37,850 bases of DNA from Bacteroidaceae bacterium. Lineage in GTDB: Bacteria; Bacteroidota; Bacteroidia; Bacteroidales; Bacteroidaceae. The notes beneath the pieces are model-generated. The model was not told the origin of the DNA and did no database searches. It was given only the letters and a program-made list of their open reading frames with translations. Each line of letters begins with the position of its first letter. Within the stretch, counting starts at the first letter, position 1. The position numbers and the translations under genes were made by a program. Shown here piece by piece: positions 17,081-26,151 of the stretch. The stretch covers positions 1 to 37,850 of the forward strand of contig JAGCDE010000016.1 in assembly GCA_017651315.1 (NCBI GenBank), in the 5' to 3' direction.

Positions 17081-17118
17081 AATAATCATCTTCATGGCAA
17101 GTTTAAACAGATTCTTAT
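17081..17118 (+). repeat. Dispersed intergenic repeat, partial copy 2
   Basis: AATAATCATCTTCATGGCAA followed by GTTTAAACAGATTCTTAT matches the 3' half of the element at 32872-32968. It lies between gldE and the outer-membrane protein gene, with its ACAGATTCT end 76 bp before the next ATG. The left half is missing or too diverged to recognise. Confidence 0.65.
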
Positions 17119-17160
17119 AGACATAGAATAAATTCAACAGATTCCTATAGACAGATTCTC
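17107..17160 (+). repeat. Short tandem repeat ACAGATTCYTATAGACA
   Basis: ACAGATTCTTATAGACA at 17107-17123 is repeated as ACAGATTCCTATAGACA at 17137-17153, a 30-bp period with one mismatch. It is followed by an overlapping partial unit ACAGATTCTC at 17151-17160. The first unit is the end of the dispersed repeat. The array runs up to the promoter of the next gene. Confidence 0.75.
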
Positions 17161-17172
17161 GTTTATTTTGTT

Positions 17173-17180
17173 TATTTTTG
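17173..17180 (+). promoter_or_regulatory. Predicted -7 box of the outer-membrane protein gene
   Basis: TATTTTTG matches TAnnTTTG exactly and lies 15-24 nt before the two candidate ATG codons. No clear TTTG is present at -33; that position is occupied by the ACAGATTC repeat array. Confidence 0.4.
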
Positions 17181-17194
17181 TCTCATTATTATTT

Positions 17195-17965
17195 ATGGAT
17201 GTTATGAAATGTTTTTCTTTTCCTGCGGTTGCCGTATTCCTGTTCTTTATGAATGCTGCACATGCCCAGACAACTGAATCCGGTTTTTTCAACCATCTTG
17301 GAGCAGCTGTCTCTCTGGGTACCGGCGGATTGGGCTTTGATCTGGCTGCTCCTGTCACTGACTGGGCTGCTGTCCGTGCCGGTATGTCATTGTCTCCCGG
17401 TGCCAGATATTCAGCCGAGGTTGATCTGGATGTGGACACCAAGTCAATAATCACCGATCAGGTGAAGGTGGAGGGTAAATTGAATATCAGGGATTTCAAG
17501 CTGCTGCTTGATCTTTATCCGTTCAGGTCCGGTTTCCATCTGACAGCGGGCGCATTCTATGGTCCGGAGAAGTTTATCTCGTTATATAATGAGGAACCTT
17601 TCCTTGCCAGGGAAGACTGGGGGACAGCAGGTGTCAAGATTGGAGAATACCGTCTGACTTCCGATGAGTACGGTAATGTTGAGGCTAACATCGAAGTGAA
17701 TGGCTTCAAGCCGTATCTGGGCTTCGGATTCGGTCGTGCCGTACCGAAAAAAGGCCGTGTGGGGGTGTCCTGTGACTTCGGAGTGAAATTCTGGGGAACA
17801 CCCGGTATATATACATGGGTGGAGGACAACTTCGGTAACCGTGAATACAAGGAACTGACCAGAGAGGGTGTAAACGACGAGGATTTTGATGATGCATTTG
17901 ACATAATGTCAAGGATCACTTTCTACCCGGTGCTGAACATCCGTATCTGCGGAAGAATCTTTTAG
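17195..17965 (+). CDS. Predicted outer-membrane beta-barrel protein
   Basis: A protein of about 256 residues with an N-terminal signal peptide (MKCFSFPAVAVFLFFMNAAHA, cleavage before Gln). It has alternating hydrophobic and polar strands (LGAAVSLGTGGLGFDLA, FHLTAGAFYG, YLGFGFGRAVPKKGRVGVSC) and a C-terminal Phe (RICGRIF), typical of outer-membrane barrels. No specific family or ligand was recognised. The reading frame extends to a TTG at 17168, but that lies upstream of the -7 box. ATG at 17195 or 17204 is therefore the likely start. It leads a co-directional run of genes (lipoprotein, exporter and onward) with short gaps. Confidence 0.7.
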   Translation: MDVMKCFSFPAVAVFLFFMNAAHAQTTESGFFNHLGAAVSLGTGGLGFDLAAPVTDWAAVRAGMSLSPGARYSAEVDLDVDTKSIITDQVKVEGKLNIRDFKLLLDLYPFRSGFHLTAGAFYGPEKFISLYNEEPFLAREDWGTAGVKIGEYRLTSDEYGNVEANIEVNGFKPYLGFGFGRAVPKKGRVGVSCDFGVKFWGTPGIYTWVEDNFGNREYKELTREGVNDEDFDDAFDIMSRITFYPVLNIRICGRIF

Positions 17966-17984
17966 AGTAAAAACCACTAAAATA

Positions 17985-18911
17985 ATGAAAATGAAACAAA
18001 TCCGTTTTTATCATCTTGCGATGGCTGTCATGACAGCCATGTGTGTTATCGCGTGCAGTGACAAGAATGACGGCAAAGACAATGAAGAGTCCGCCATTGT
18101 CACACCTAAGTATGCAGAGCAAGCCTGTAAGTTAATCCTGAACAAGCCTGTCCTGATGAGTGACGGCAGTTTGTTGTCGTCCGTTGAATTGACGGAAAGC
18201 GGCCGGATATACCTGGAGCTAAGTGACAGTAAGGGGAAGGTGTCCTGCTACAGCGATTCGTACAGTTATAAGAATGGGGTATATACCTGTTCCGGCAAGC
18301 ATATCAGGGGTACGGTAACGGATATGACTACACATGCAGATGTGAAGGCTTACATAAAGTTCAACCTTTCGATAATATTACCCTCGGGTGGCATTCTTAA
18401 AATGGAGACTGATGTGGATACCGCCTTGGAGGTGGTGAAGATTGTCTCCGACAAGCAAGGCGACAACGATATTGTCTCGACATGGAAACCGCGTTCCATC
18501 GTCATAGACATTGACGGCGCTTTCAAGGAGTTTCCCGGAGGAAACCTTGACAATGTGCGCAAGGAGGCGGAGGCACAGGGCGTTGAACTGAACGACGAGG
18601 ACAGGAAAGTCCTGAAGAAGGTTGTCGAGTATGTGACTGTCAGCCCCAATATCCTTGCAATTGACTATACCGACGGCACAAGCGATGTGGCTGACTGGGA
18701 TTGGATCAACTCCATATATGACAAGATAAGCCTGAAACTCAAGGATGCAGGCATGGGTAACAAGTTCATCGTTGATGATCCGTCTGTCAATGTGGAGTTC
18801 TCCAAGCCGCAGGGTTATATGAACCTGACGATAAGTGCGACTGTTACAGACAGCAAGAAACATGATGCTGCATTGACGCTACGTCTGGAACAGGTTCCTG
18901 AAGCGAATTAA
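17985..18911 (+). CDS. Hypothetical lipoprotein
   Basis: A 308-residue protein with a lipoprotein signal peptide ending in MCVIAC (Cys24), followed by a polar Asp/Asn/Lys-rich linker typical of exported Bacteroidota lipoproteins. The body is rich in beta-strand-like segments and includes an acidic central region (ELNDEDRKVLKKVVEYV). It has no catalytic motif that I recognise. The weak similarity to known DUF lipoproteins is not enough for a family name. It lies 19 bp after the outer-membrane protein gene and 23 bp before the exporter, so it could partner with the barrel protein. Confidence 0.7.
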   Translation: MKMKQIRFYHLAMAVMTAMCVIACSDKNDGKDNEESAIVTPKYAEQACKLILNKPVLMSDGSLLSSVELTESGRIYLELSDSKGKVSCYSDSYSYKNGVYTCSGKHIRGTVTDMTTHADVKAYIKFNLSIILPSGGILKMETDVDTALEVVKIVSDKQGDNDIVSTWKPRSIVIDIDGAFKEFPGGNLDNVRKEAEAQGVELNDEDRKVLKKVVEYVTVSPNILAIDYTDGTSDVADWDWINSIYDKISLKLKDAGMGNKFIVDDPSVNVEFSKPQGYMNLTISATVTDSKKHDAALTLRLEQVPEAN

Positions 18912-18934
18912 GGCTTTGGAGCATATATATTCCG

Positions 18935-19582
18935 ATGAGCGGTGATTCTATCTTTGAGATTGCTCTCAAGGGTATGGCTATAGGATTTCTGGCAGCAGCC
19001 CCGACAGGTCCGTCGGGGGTGCTGGTTATTCAGAGAACGCTTAACAAAGGCCGGTGGAAAGGATTTCTTACCGGTCTTGGCGTGTCTGTAAGTGATGCTG
19101 TCTATATATTCATCACCATGATGTGCCTGTCTCTGGTTCTTGGGTATCTGGAGGATCCTATGGTATCGTCTGTCGTCAAGCTGGCAGGATGCGCCCTGTT
19201 GCTTGTTTTCGGTATCACGACGGTAAGGAACAATCCGCTTGCGGCATCAAGGGAGGTTACAGTGAAGAAGGATTCGTTTGGACAGATCATGCTGACGGGT
19301 TTTCTTGTGGCCATTGTCAACCCTTTGGTGATTTTCTTCTATATGGGTCTGTTTGCGTTCTTTTCTCTTCCGGTCGATGATTTCAGTGCCGGTCTCAAGA
19401 TGCAGGCATACCTGTTCACGTTGCTCGGAGACATCTGCTGGTGGTTCACTATCTCCACGGTCATAAACAAGCTGCGCAACCGTTTTGACCTGCGGGGGCT
19501 ATGGGTTATAAACAGGGTGCTTGGGACCATCCTCATCGTGTCGGCAACCGTCTGGTTGGCAGTAATTCTTGTAAAAATATAG
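18935..19582 (+). CDS. LysE/RhtB family exporter
   Basis: A 215-residue inner-membrane protein with six predicted hydrophobic segments, matching the LysE translocator family, which exports amino acids or similar small molecules. The N-terminal block GFLAAAPTGPSGVLVIQRTL with the helix-breaking PTGP motif is the family hallmark, and GFLVAIVNPLVIFFYMG is the second conserved block. The substrate cannot be predicted. The stop at 19582 abuts the DUF4924 start at 19583 directly, indicating a shared transcript. Confidence 0.85.
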   Translation: MSGDSIFEIALKGMAIGFLAAAPTGPSGVLVIQRTLNKGRWKGFLTGLGVSVSDAVYIFITMMCLSLVLGYLEDPMVSSVVKLAGCALLLVFGITTVRNNPLAASREVTVKKDSFGQIMLTGFLVAIVNPLVIFFYMGLFAFFSLPVDDFSAGLKMQAYLFTLLGDICWWFTISTVINKLRNRFDLRGLWVINRVLGTILIVSATVWLAVILVKI

Positions 19583-20128
19583 ATGTTCGTCCAGAGAGAG
19601 CTCAGAGAGAAGAATATAGCCGAGTACCTGCTATATATGTGGCAGGTGGAGGATACTGTCCGTGCCGCCGGTCTTGACAGTGACCGGTTGTACGGCACTG
19701 TGATAAAGGGTAGCGGACGCAGCGATGCTGAATGCATTGAATGGAAACAGTGGTATGATGACCTTATCGGTATGATGCGTTCAGAAGGAAAGACGGTCAG
19801 CGGCCATCTGCAGGTTAACGAGAATGTGCTCATACTATTGGAGGACCTGCACCAACGCCTGCTTGACTCTGACAGGCAACAGGCTTACAGAGAGCTTTTC
19901 TACAAGGCTTTGCCGTTCATTGTCGAGTTTCGTGCCAGGATACACAGCACTTCCGGCGGAGAGTTGCGGGACTGTTTCAACATGCTTTACGGGGTTTGGA
20001 TGCTCAGGCTGCAGGGAAAGCCTGTGAATCCTGCAACAGAGCAGGCGGTAAAGGCTGTTTCGGCATTCATCGGAAAACTGGCAGTGCTTTACCGGGAGGA
20101 TAAGGACGGCACGTTGGAGTTGTATTGA
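19583..20128 (+). CDS. DUF4924 family protein
   Basis: A 181-residue, largely helical soluble protein starting [20 protein letters not shown], which resembles the Bacteroidota DUF4924 family of unknown function. There is no signal peptide or membrane segment. The central part contains [19 protein letters not shown] and a C-terminal [20 protein letters not shown] block. It is directly adjacent to the LysE-type exporter (0 bp) and 10 bp before prfC, so it is expressed with a translation factor, though no functional link is evident. Confidence 0.8.
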   Translation: MFVQRELREKNIAEYLLYMWQVEDTVRAAGLDSDRLYGTVIKGSGRSDAECIEWKQWYDDLIGMMRSEGKTVSGHLQVNENVLILLEDLHQRLLDSDRQQAYRELFYKALPFIVEFRARIHSTSGGELRDCFNMLYGVWMLRLQGKPVNPATEQAVKAVSAFIGKLAVLYREDKDGTLELY

Positions 20129-20138
20129 AAATTGTATT

Positions 20139-21704
20139 ATGGAAGAGATAGAAAGAAGGAGGACATTCGCGATTGTCTCGCACCCCGATGCCGGTAAGAC
20201 CACTCTTACCGAGAAATTCCTGCTGTTCGGCGGCCAGATCCAGGTGGCCGGAGCGGTCAAGTCAAACAAGATACGCAAGACCGCCACATCGGACTGGATG
20301 GACATAGAGAAACAGCGTGGAATATCAGTGACCACATCGGTCATGGAGTTTGATTATGAAGGATACAAGATAAACATACTGGATACCCCGGGCCACCAGG
20401 ATTTTGCCGAGGATACTTTCCGTACCCTGACCGCCGTTGACAGTGTAATCATAGTGATTGACAGCGCCAAGGGCGTCGAGCTGCAGACGCGCCGTCTCAT
20501 GGAGGTGTGCCGGATGCGCAAGACTCCGGTCATAGTGTTCGTGAACAAGCTGGACCGTGAGGGCAATGACCCGTTCGACCTGCTTGACGAGTTGGAGGAG
20601 GAGCTGAAGATACATGTCCGCCCCCTTAGCTGGCCGATAGAGAAAGGAGCCCGTTTCAAAGGCGTTTACAATATATACGAGCAGAAACTGGACCTGTTTA
20701 CACCCGATAAGCAGAAGGTGACCGATAAGGTTGAGGTTGATATAAACAGTTCCGACCTGGAATCCCATGTGGGTGAGCGCGAGGCAGCCAAACTGCGCTC
20801 AGACCTGGAACTGATAGACGGGGTGTATGAACCGTTTGACCGACAGCAGTATCTTGATGGTGAGCTTGCACCTGTCTTCTTCGGTTCGGCCCTGAACAAC
20901 TTCGGTGTACAGGAGCTGCTCAACTGCTTCGTGCAGATTGCTCCCAGCCCGCGTCCCACCCAGGCACTTGAACGTATCGTTGACCCTGAGGACAGCAGAT
21001 TCACCGGATTCATTTTCAAGATAACCGCCAACATTGATCCTAACCACCGCTCTTCGGTCGCGTTCTGCAAGGTCTGCTCCGGCCGCTTCCAGCGGAATGA
21101 GCCTTACTATCACGTGCGCTTGGACAAGACCTTCCGATTCTCGTCACCCACCCAGTTCATGGCTCAGCGCAAGAGCACCATCGAGGAGGCGTGGCCGGGT
21201 GACATCATAGGACTTCCCGATACCGGTAACTTCAAGATTGGCGACACCCTGACTCAAGGTGAAAAACTCCATTTCAAAGGCTTGCCCAGTTTCTCGCCGG
21301 AGATGTTCAAGTATATTGAGAATGCCGATCCCATGCGAGCCAAGCAACTCGCCAAGGGTATCGACCAGCTTATGGGAGAGGGAGTCGCCCAGATGTTCAT
21401 CAGCCAGTTCAACGGCCGCAAGCTCATCGGAACGGTCGGACAGCTTCAGTTTGAGGTTATCCAGTATCGTCTTGAGCATGAGTACAATGCGATTTGCCGA
21501 TGGGAACCTGCCAGCCTTTACAAGGCATGCTGGATAGAGAGTGACGATGATGCGGAACTGGAGGCATTCAAGAAGCGCAAGTACCAGTTTATGGCTACCG
21601 ACATGGAGGGACGTGACGTGTTCCTGGCCGACAGCGGCTATGTGCTTCAGATGGCACAGATAGACTTCAAGCATATCAGGTTCCACTTTACAAGTGAGTT
21701 CTGA
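20139..21704 (+). CDS. prfC: Peptide chain release factor 3
   Basis: A 521-residue translational GTPase that recycles release factors RF1 and RF2 from the ribosome. All G motifs are canonical: G1 SHPDAGKT at 14-21, switch I KQRGIS at 58-63, G3 DTPGHQDF at 82-89 with catalytic His86, and G4 NKLD at 136-139. The RF3-specific C-terminal domains follow ([41 protein letters not shown]). It lies 10 bp after DUF4924 and 2 bp before tsaC. It serves as a within-window control for the degenerate GTPase at 33074. Confidence 0.97.
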   Translation: MEEIERRRTFAIVSHPDAGKTTLTEKFLLFGGQIQVAGAVKSNKIRKTATSDWMDIEKQRGISVTTSVMEFDYEGYKINILDTPGHQDFAEDTFRTLTAVDSVIIVIDSAKGVELQTRRLMEVCRMRKTPVIVFVNKLDREGNDPFDLLDELEEELKIHVRPLSWPIEKGARFKGVYNIYEQKLDLFTPDKQKVTDKVEVDINSSDLESHVGEREAAKLRSDLELIDGVYEPFDRQQYLDGELAPVFFGSALNNFGVQELLNCFVQIAPSPRPTQALERIVDPEDSRFTGFIFKITANIDPNHRSSVAFCKVCSGRFQRNEPYYHVRLDKTFRFSSPTQFMAQRKSTIEEAWPGDIIGLPDTGNFKIGDTLTQGEKLHFKGLPSFSPEMFKYIENADPMRAKQLAKGIDQLMGEGVAQMFISQFNGRKLIGTVGQLQFEVIQYRLEHEYNAICRWEPASLYKACWIESDDDAELEAFKKRKYQFMATDMEGRDVFLADSGYVLQMAQIDFKHIRFHFTSEF

Positions 21705-21706
21705 AC

Positions 21707-22279
21707 ATGAAGGAATACATTGATGATGTAAAGGAAGCTGTGAAGGTTATGCGTGCCGGCGGCATAATCCTTTACCCCACTGACACCATCTGGGGAATAG
21801 GGTGTGATGCCTCCGATTCCGCGGCTGTGCGTCGGATCTTTGAACTCAAGCGGCGTTCTGACAGCAAATCCATGCTTTGCCTCATAGACTCGGATGCCAA
21901 GCTGGGTTATTATGTCCCGGATATACCGGATGTGGCTTATGACCTGATGGACCTGTCGGAGAAACCACTCACCATCATTTATGACAATGTGCGCAATCTG
22001 GCTCCAGAACTCCTTGCTGAGGACGGCAGCGCCGGCATCCGCGTGACAAAAGAGGGCTTCTCACGTGAACTGTGCCGCCGTATGGGTGGGGCGGTCGTCT
22101 CCACATCGGCCAATATAAGCGGAGAACCGTCGCCGGGTAACTTCAGTGAGATATCGGAAGAGATTCTGAAAGGTGTGGATTATATTGTGGAATACCGCCG
22201 TGACGAGCGTTTGCTTACGTCGGCGTCAGGAATCATAAAACTCGGTGTAGGCGGATTGGTAAAAGTAATCAGGGAATAA
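21707..22279 (+). CDS. tsaC: L-threonylcarbamoyladenylate synthase (Sua5/YciO/YrdC family)
   Basis: A 190-residue enzyme of the YrdC fold that makes threonylcarbamoyl-AMP from threonine, bicarbonate and ATP for t6A modification of tRNAs. Conserved blocks are ILYPTDTIWGIGCDA, FELKRRSDSKSMLCL with the KRxxxxKSM substrate-binding residues, AGIRVTKEGFSRELCRRMGG and VVSTSANISGEPSP. The C-terminal Sua5 domain is absent, so it is the short TsaC-type form. It starts 2 bp after prfC, and its stop overlaps the ClC start by one base (TAATG). Confidence 0.93.
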   Translation: MKEYIDDVKEAVKVMRAGGIILYPTDTIWGIGCDASDSAAVRRIFELKRRSDSKSMLCLIDSDAKLGYYVPDIPDVAYDLMDLSEKPLTIIYDNVRNLAPELLAEDGSAGIRVTKEGFSRELCRRMGGAVVSTSANISGEPSPGNFSEISEEILKGVDYIVEYRRDERLLTSASGIIKLGVGGLVKVIRE

Positions 22280-24084
22280 TGAAAAGTTCAACTCCAAACG
22301 AGGAGATGGAGAGACAGACCGAGTCTCTGCTCAACAGGTTCAACCTGTGGCGTAAGGATCATATAAGCGAGCGTCAGTTCATACTGTTGCTCAGTCTTGT
22401 CGTGGGCATATTCACAGCTTTTGCTGCGTTGCTGCTTAAATATATGATATCACTTATACACGGTTTTATTTCAGATAACCTGTTCATCAGTCATGAGAAT
22501 TACAGTTTGCTCATTTATCCGGTCATAGGCATCCTTCTGTCAGGTCTTTTCATCCGGTATGTCGTCCGCGATGACATAGGCCACGGTGTGACCAAGATAC
22601 TCTACGCGCTTTCCAAGAAGAACGGACGCATCAAACCGCACAATATGTATTCTTCGGTCATAGCCAGCGCCATAACCATAGGTATGGGCGGATCTGTAGG
22701 TGCCGAGAGTCCTATTGTGCTGACAGGTTCTGCCATAGGTTCAAACATAGGCCGTATGTTCAAGATGGAGCATCGGACGCTCATGTTGCTGGTCGGGTGC
22801 GGCTCTGCAGGCGCCATCGCCGGTATTTTCAAGGCTCCGATTGCCGGTTTGGTCTTTGTTCTTGAGGTGCTGATGTTTGACCTCAGCATGGGATCCTTAC
22901 TGCCCCTCCTGGTCTCTTCAGTTACTGCCGCCACTATCTCCTACGTATTTACCGGTACCGATTCCATGTTCCATTTCGTTTCAGAACATGGATTCGACCT
23001 GTCACGCATACCGTATGCGTTAATCTTAGGGATAACCTGCGGCCTTGTATCGCTCTATTTTTCACAGACCATGCACTGGTTCGAGACCTGGTTCAGGAAG
23101 TTCCAGAGTCCATGGTTGAAGTTCTTCATAGGGGCTATTGTGCTGAGTGTGCTCATTTTCCTGTTTCCGTCACTTTTCGGCGAAGGTTATGACACGATAG
23201 GCATGTTACTCAATGCGGATGAAAATCCTGCAAAAGTCATGGAAGGATCGCTGTTCTACGGTGGCAACATTCTGCTTTATCTCGGTCTGGTGGTGCTTAC
23301 CAAGGTCTTTGCCTCTACCGCAACCAATGCAGGTGGCGGATGTGGCGGTATCTTTGCACCCAGCCTTTTCCTTGGATGTCTCACCGGATTTATTTTCGGG
23401 ACAATCATGAACCGCCTCTCGCCGGGTGCTGAGATTTCAGTTCAGAACTTTGCGCTGTTAGGTATGGCAGGACTGATGTCGGGTGTCATGTTCGCCCCGT
23501 TGACTGGCGTGTTTCTCATAGCTGAACTGACAGGAGGATACTCCATGTTCCTGCCTCTTATGATGGTTTCCATCATGTCATATCTCACGATTAAGCTTTT
23601 TCAGCCGCATTCCATCTATTCTATGCGTCTGGCTCAGAAAGGTGAGCTGATGACACACCATAAGGACCAGTCGGTCCTGTTGCTCATGAGCATGGACAAT
23701 CTTATTGAGAAGGAGTTCCTGCGTGTCCGTCCGGAAATGGATCTGGGTCAGTTGGTAAATATTATCGCCCGTTCCAGGCGTAACCTGTTCCCTGTGGTCG
23801 ATGAAAACGATTGTCTTGTAGGTGTGGTCAATATGGAGAGTATCCGGAACATAATGTTCCGCCAGGAACTATATCACCGCTTTAATGTCCAGAAACTTAT
23901 GGAACTGCCTCCGGCTCGTCTTTCAGTCAGTGACCCTATGGATACAGTGATGAAGAAGTTTGACGAGACCGGGGCGTGGAACCTGCCTGTGGAGGACGAG
24001 GAGGGACGGTATGTAGGCTTCGTGTCCAAGTCCAAGATATTCAATTCATACCGTAATGTCCTGCTGGAACTCTCCGAAGAGTGA
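22279..24084 (+). CDS. ClC-family chloride channel/exchanger with CBS domains
   Basis: A 601-residue ClC membrane protein with a C-terminal CBS pair. The gating glutamate is present as Glu143 in GSVGAESPIV, and the helix-N motif GGCGGIFAPSLF is intact. Two positions differ from E. coli ClC-ec1 (my alignment). The GSGIP loop that supplies Ser107 reads GHGVT, with His102 in the Ser position. The proton glutamate Glu203 is Val197 in VFVLEVLMF, as in several animal ClC channels. This may indicate uncoupled chloride conduction. CBS domains occupy about 470-600 (FPVVDENDCLVGVV, NLPVEDEEGRYVGFV) and may bind nucleotides. It is co-directional with tsaC (1-nt overlap) and fmt (28 bp). Confidence 0.9.
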   Translation: MKSSTPNEEMERQTESLLNRFNLWRKDHISERQFILLLSLVVGIFTAFAALLLKYMISLIHGFISDNLFISHENYSLLIYPVIGILLSGLFIRYVVRDDIGHGVTKILYALSKKNGRIKPHNMYSSVIASAITIGMGGSVGAESPIVLTGSAIGSNIGRMFKMEHRTLMLLVGCGSAGAIAGIFKAPIAGLVFVLEVLMFDLSMGSLLPLLVSSVTAATISYVFTGTDSMFHFVSEHGFDLSRIPYALILGITCGLVSLYFSQTMHWFETWFRKFQSPWLKFFIGAIVLSVLIFLFPSLFGEGYDTIGMLLNADENPAKVMEGSLFYGGNILLYLGLVVLTKVFASTATNAGGGCGGIFAPSLFLGCLTGFIFGTIMNRLSPGAEISVQNFALLGMAGLMSGVMFAPLTGVFLIAELTGGYSMFLPLMMVSIMSYLTIKLFQPHSIYSMRLAQKGELMTHHKDQSVLLLMSMDNLIEKEFLRVRPEMDLGQLVNIIARSRRNLFPVVDENDCLVGVVNMESIRNIMFRQELYHRFNVQKLMELPPARLSVSDPMDTVMKKFDETGAWNLPVEDEEGRYVGFVSKSKIFNSYRNVLLELSEE

Positions 24085-24112
24085 CATTTGCAGGCGGTAA
24101 ACATGTGCAATT

Positions 24113-25081
24113 ATGGAAAAGAAGGAACTCAGGATAGTGTTCATGGGTACTCCCGAATTCGCGGAGTTCATCCTGCGCCGCCTCGTGGAAGAGGGGTATA
24201 ATATAATAGGTGTAGTCACAATGCCGGACAAACCTATGGGACGTCACGGCAGCGTGCTTCAAAGCAGTCCGGTCAAGAAGTATTCTGTGGAGCAGGGGAT
24301 TCCGGTCCTTCAGCCCGAAAGACTGAAGGATCCCGCTTTCATAGAACAGCTGTCATCCCTTAAGGCCGACCTGCAGATAGTGGTAGCGTTCCGTATGCTT
24401 CCGGAAGTGGTCTGGAGCATGCCCCGTCTTGGCACCTTCAATCTTCATGCATCACTTCTTCCCCAGTATCGCGGAGCCGCCCCCATCAACTGGGCCATTA
24501 TCAACGGGGACAAGGAGACAGGAGTGACGACTTTTTTCCTTAAGCACGAGATAGATACCGGTGACATAATCCATCAGGAACGTATTCCCATCCTGTCTGG
24601 CGACAATGCGGGAACCATGCATGACAAGCTGATGTGTTTGGGGGCTGACCAGACTGTCAGGACACTGCAGGACATTCTGTCCGGCAACATCCGGACAATT
24701 GCCCAGGACAGTATTCCCGCCGGCGATCTCCGCCCGGCCCCCAAGATATTCAAGGAGACGTGCCGAATAGACTGGGCTCAGCCAACCACCCGTGTGCATG
24801 ACTTCATCAGGGGCCTCTCCCCATACCCCGCAGCCTGGACTGTACTCCACAATACCGATGGCACTCAAATTGATTTCAAGATATTCTCTTCCGAACCTGT
24901 AGAGACCTCACGTCTCCTTCCCCCCGGAACAATAACATGTGACGGCCGCAGGAACCTGCAGGTGGCGACTGCCGACGGGATGTTGCAAATCCTCGAGGTC
25001 CAGATTTCCGGCAAGAAGAGAATGCCGACCCCTGCTTTCCTGTGCGGTAACACTCTGGGTGACGGATCCGTCTTTATGTAG
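24113..25081 (+). CDS. fmt: Methionyl-tRNA formyltransferase
   Basis: A 322-residue enzyme that formylates Met-tRNA(fMet) with 10-formyltetrahydrofolate for translation initiation. The catalytic triad is visible as Asn110 and His112 in FNLHASLLPQYRGAAPI and Asp148 in HEIDTGDII. The N-terminal RIVFMGTPEFAEFIL and the tRNA-binding C-terminal domain (RVHDFIRGLSPYPAAW) are complete. It lies 28 bp after the ClC gene and closes a long co-directional gene run; a separate promoter and ECF sigma gene follow. Confidence 0.97.
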   Translation: MEKKELRIVFMGTPEFAEFILRRLVEEGYNIIGVVTMPDKPMGRHGSVLQSSPVKKYSVEQGIPVLQPERLKDPAFIEQLSSLKADLQIVVAFRMLPEVVWSMPRLGTFNLHASLLPQYRGAAPINWAIINGDKETGVTTFFLKHEIDTGDIIHQERIPILSGDNAGTMHDKLMCLGADQTVRTLQDILSGNIRTIAQDSIPAGDLRPAPKIFKETCRIDWAQPTTRVHDFIRGLSPYPAAWTVLHNTDGTQIDFKIFSSEPVETSRLLPPGTITCDGRRNLQVATADGMLQILEVQISGKKRMPTPAFLCGNTLGDGSVFM

Positions 25082-25173
25082 CAGGGTTTCAAATTTCAGA
25101 ATCCCTGTTTCCGGGCATAGCTCTGTTGCAGTAATACATTTTTCTGACCTTGTAAGTGTTAAAATCATGGATA

Positions 25174-25208
25174 TTGTTGCGTATTAAGAATAATTCACAT
25201 TATCTTTG
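25174..25208 (+). promoter_or_regulatory. Predicted promoter of the second ECF sigma gene
   Basis: TATCTTTG at 25201-25208 matches the -7 consensus TAnnTTTG, with TTGTTG at 25174-25179 about 21 nt upstream as a -33 element. The leader to the ATG at 25293 is about 80 nt and A-rich. The 25082-25173 stretch before it holds no other feature that I can see. Confidence 0.6.
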
Positions 25209-25292
25209 TTGTCGCAAAACAATAATATTCACTTTAAAACGTAGCGCCTATCGACTGAACATTACTCCAAGAAACCAAAGAAAGAAGAAGTA

Positions 25293-25886
25293 ATGGATAA
25301 CATGAATCTGATGGCTGACGACATGTTGGTCAGTCTCTATTCAGACGGAAACGTCAAGGCGTTCGATATTCTCCTGAACCGTTATAAGGACAAGTTGTAT
25401 GCGTACATTAACTTCATTGTGCGTAACCGTGATATATCCGATGACATATTCCAGGAGACATTTGTCAAAGCTATAGTGACTCTCCAGAGAGGCGGATATT
25501 CATCCAGCGGGAAATTCGGGGCGTGGCTTACAAGGATTGCCCATAATCTCATTATAGACCGTTTCCGCCAGGAGCGTAATGACAATACGGTGAGCAATGA
25601 CTCCAGTGAATACGACCTGCTGAATGATGCGCGTCTTTTTGAAGGCGGAATAGAGGATGATATCGTAAATGAGCAGACTCTGAAGGATGTCCGCAGGTTG
25701 GTGGAGATGCTTCCCGACAACCAGCGTGAGGTTGTTTTCATGCGTTATTATCAGGACCTCAGTTTCAAGGAGATAGCCGATATTACCGGGGTCTCCATCA
25801 ATACTGCGTTGGGTCGTATGCGCTATGCCCTGATCAACATACGCAAGATGGCGGCAGAAAAGCGGATATCACTTACAATTATCTGA
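25293..25886 (+). CDS. ECF-type RNA polymerase sigma factor (stand-alone)
   Basis: A 197-residue sigma-70 family factor with region 2 (residues about 20-90, DDIFQETFVKAIVTLQRGGY and WLTRIAHNLIIDRFRQE) and region 4 (about 130-185, LPDNQREVVFMRYYQDLSF then EIADITGVSINTALGRMRYA). The acidic linker between them is longer than in the first ECF factor. No recognisable anti-sigma gene follows; the next ORF is a 60-residue unknown. In the B. fragilis literature a sigma factor named EcfO works with a small regulator, Reo, in the oxidative stress response; an orthologous relation is possible but unverified. It has its own TAnnTTTG promoter and sits between fmt and rpe. Confidence 0.92.
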   Translation: MDNMNLMADDMLVSLYSDGNVKAFDILLNRYKDKLYAYINFIVRNRDISDDIFQETFVKAIVTLQRGGYSSSGKFGAWLTRIAHNLIIDRFRQERNDNTVSNDSSEYDLLNDARLFEGGIEDDIVNEQTLKDVRRLVEMLPDNQREVVFMRYYQDLSFKEIADITGVSINTALGRMRYALINIRKMAAEKRISLTII

Positions 25887-25930
25887 CAGCGGAAGAGCGT
25901 CCTGTATTATATCCGACGTTTTCACGCCAC

Positions 25931-25956
25931 GACAGAGCGAACAAGTTCTCTCTGTC
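25931..25956 (+). terminator. Inverted repeat after the second ECF sigma gene
   Basis: GACAGAG (25931-25937) pairs with CTCTGTC (25950-25956), with a further GAA/TTC pairing inside, making a near-perfect hairpin 45 bp after the sigma stop. It is not followed by a T-tract, so it may be an atypical terminator or an operator. Confidence 0.4.
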
Positions 25957-25982
25957 CGTCTGGCTTAAAGAAAACTTTCAGT

Positions 25983-26077
25983 CATAATGGACCTCCATTA
26001 TGCCTTCAAACCGGCGAAAACAGGAACCAAAATAGCCTGTAATAGTTTTCACGGAACAATTTTATACAGATTCTGAT
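25983..26077 (+). repeat. Dispersed intergenic repeat, copy 3
   Basis: This copy opens with a perfect palindrome CATAATGGACCTCCATTATG (25983-26002), continues with CAAACCGG and TTTTCACGGAACAATTTTA, and ends ACAGATTCTGAT at 26066-26077. It aligns by eye along its whole length to the copy at 32872-32968. A second pairing, ACAGG with CCTGT, lies in its middle. The end of the element is 74 bp before the ATG of the small ORF. Confidence 0.75.
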
Positions 26078-26109
26078 AAAAAGATATGGCATTTGAATAC
26101 TATTCTTTT

Positions 26110-26117
26110 TAAGTTTG
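26110..26117 (+). promoter_or_regulatory. Predicted -7 box before the small ORF and rpe
   Basis: TAAGTTTG matches TAnnTTTG. The nearest upstream TTTG (26092-26095) is only 14 nt away, shorter than usual, so the -33 element is uncertain. The box lies 34 nt before the ATG at 26152. Confidence 0.4.
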
Positions 26118-26151
26118 CGTTTGAATAGTGTAAACTTAAAAAAGCGTGCCT

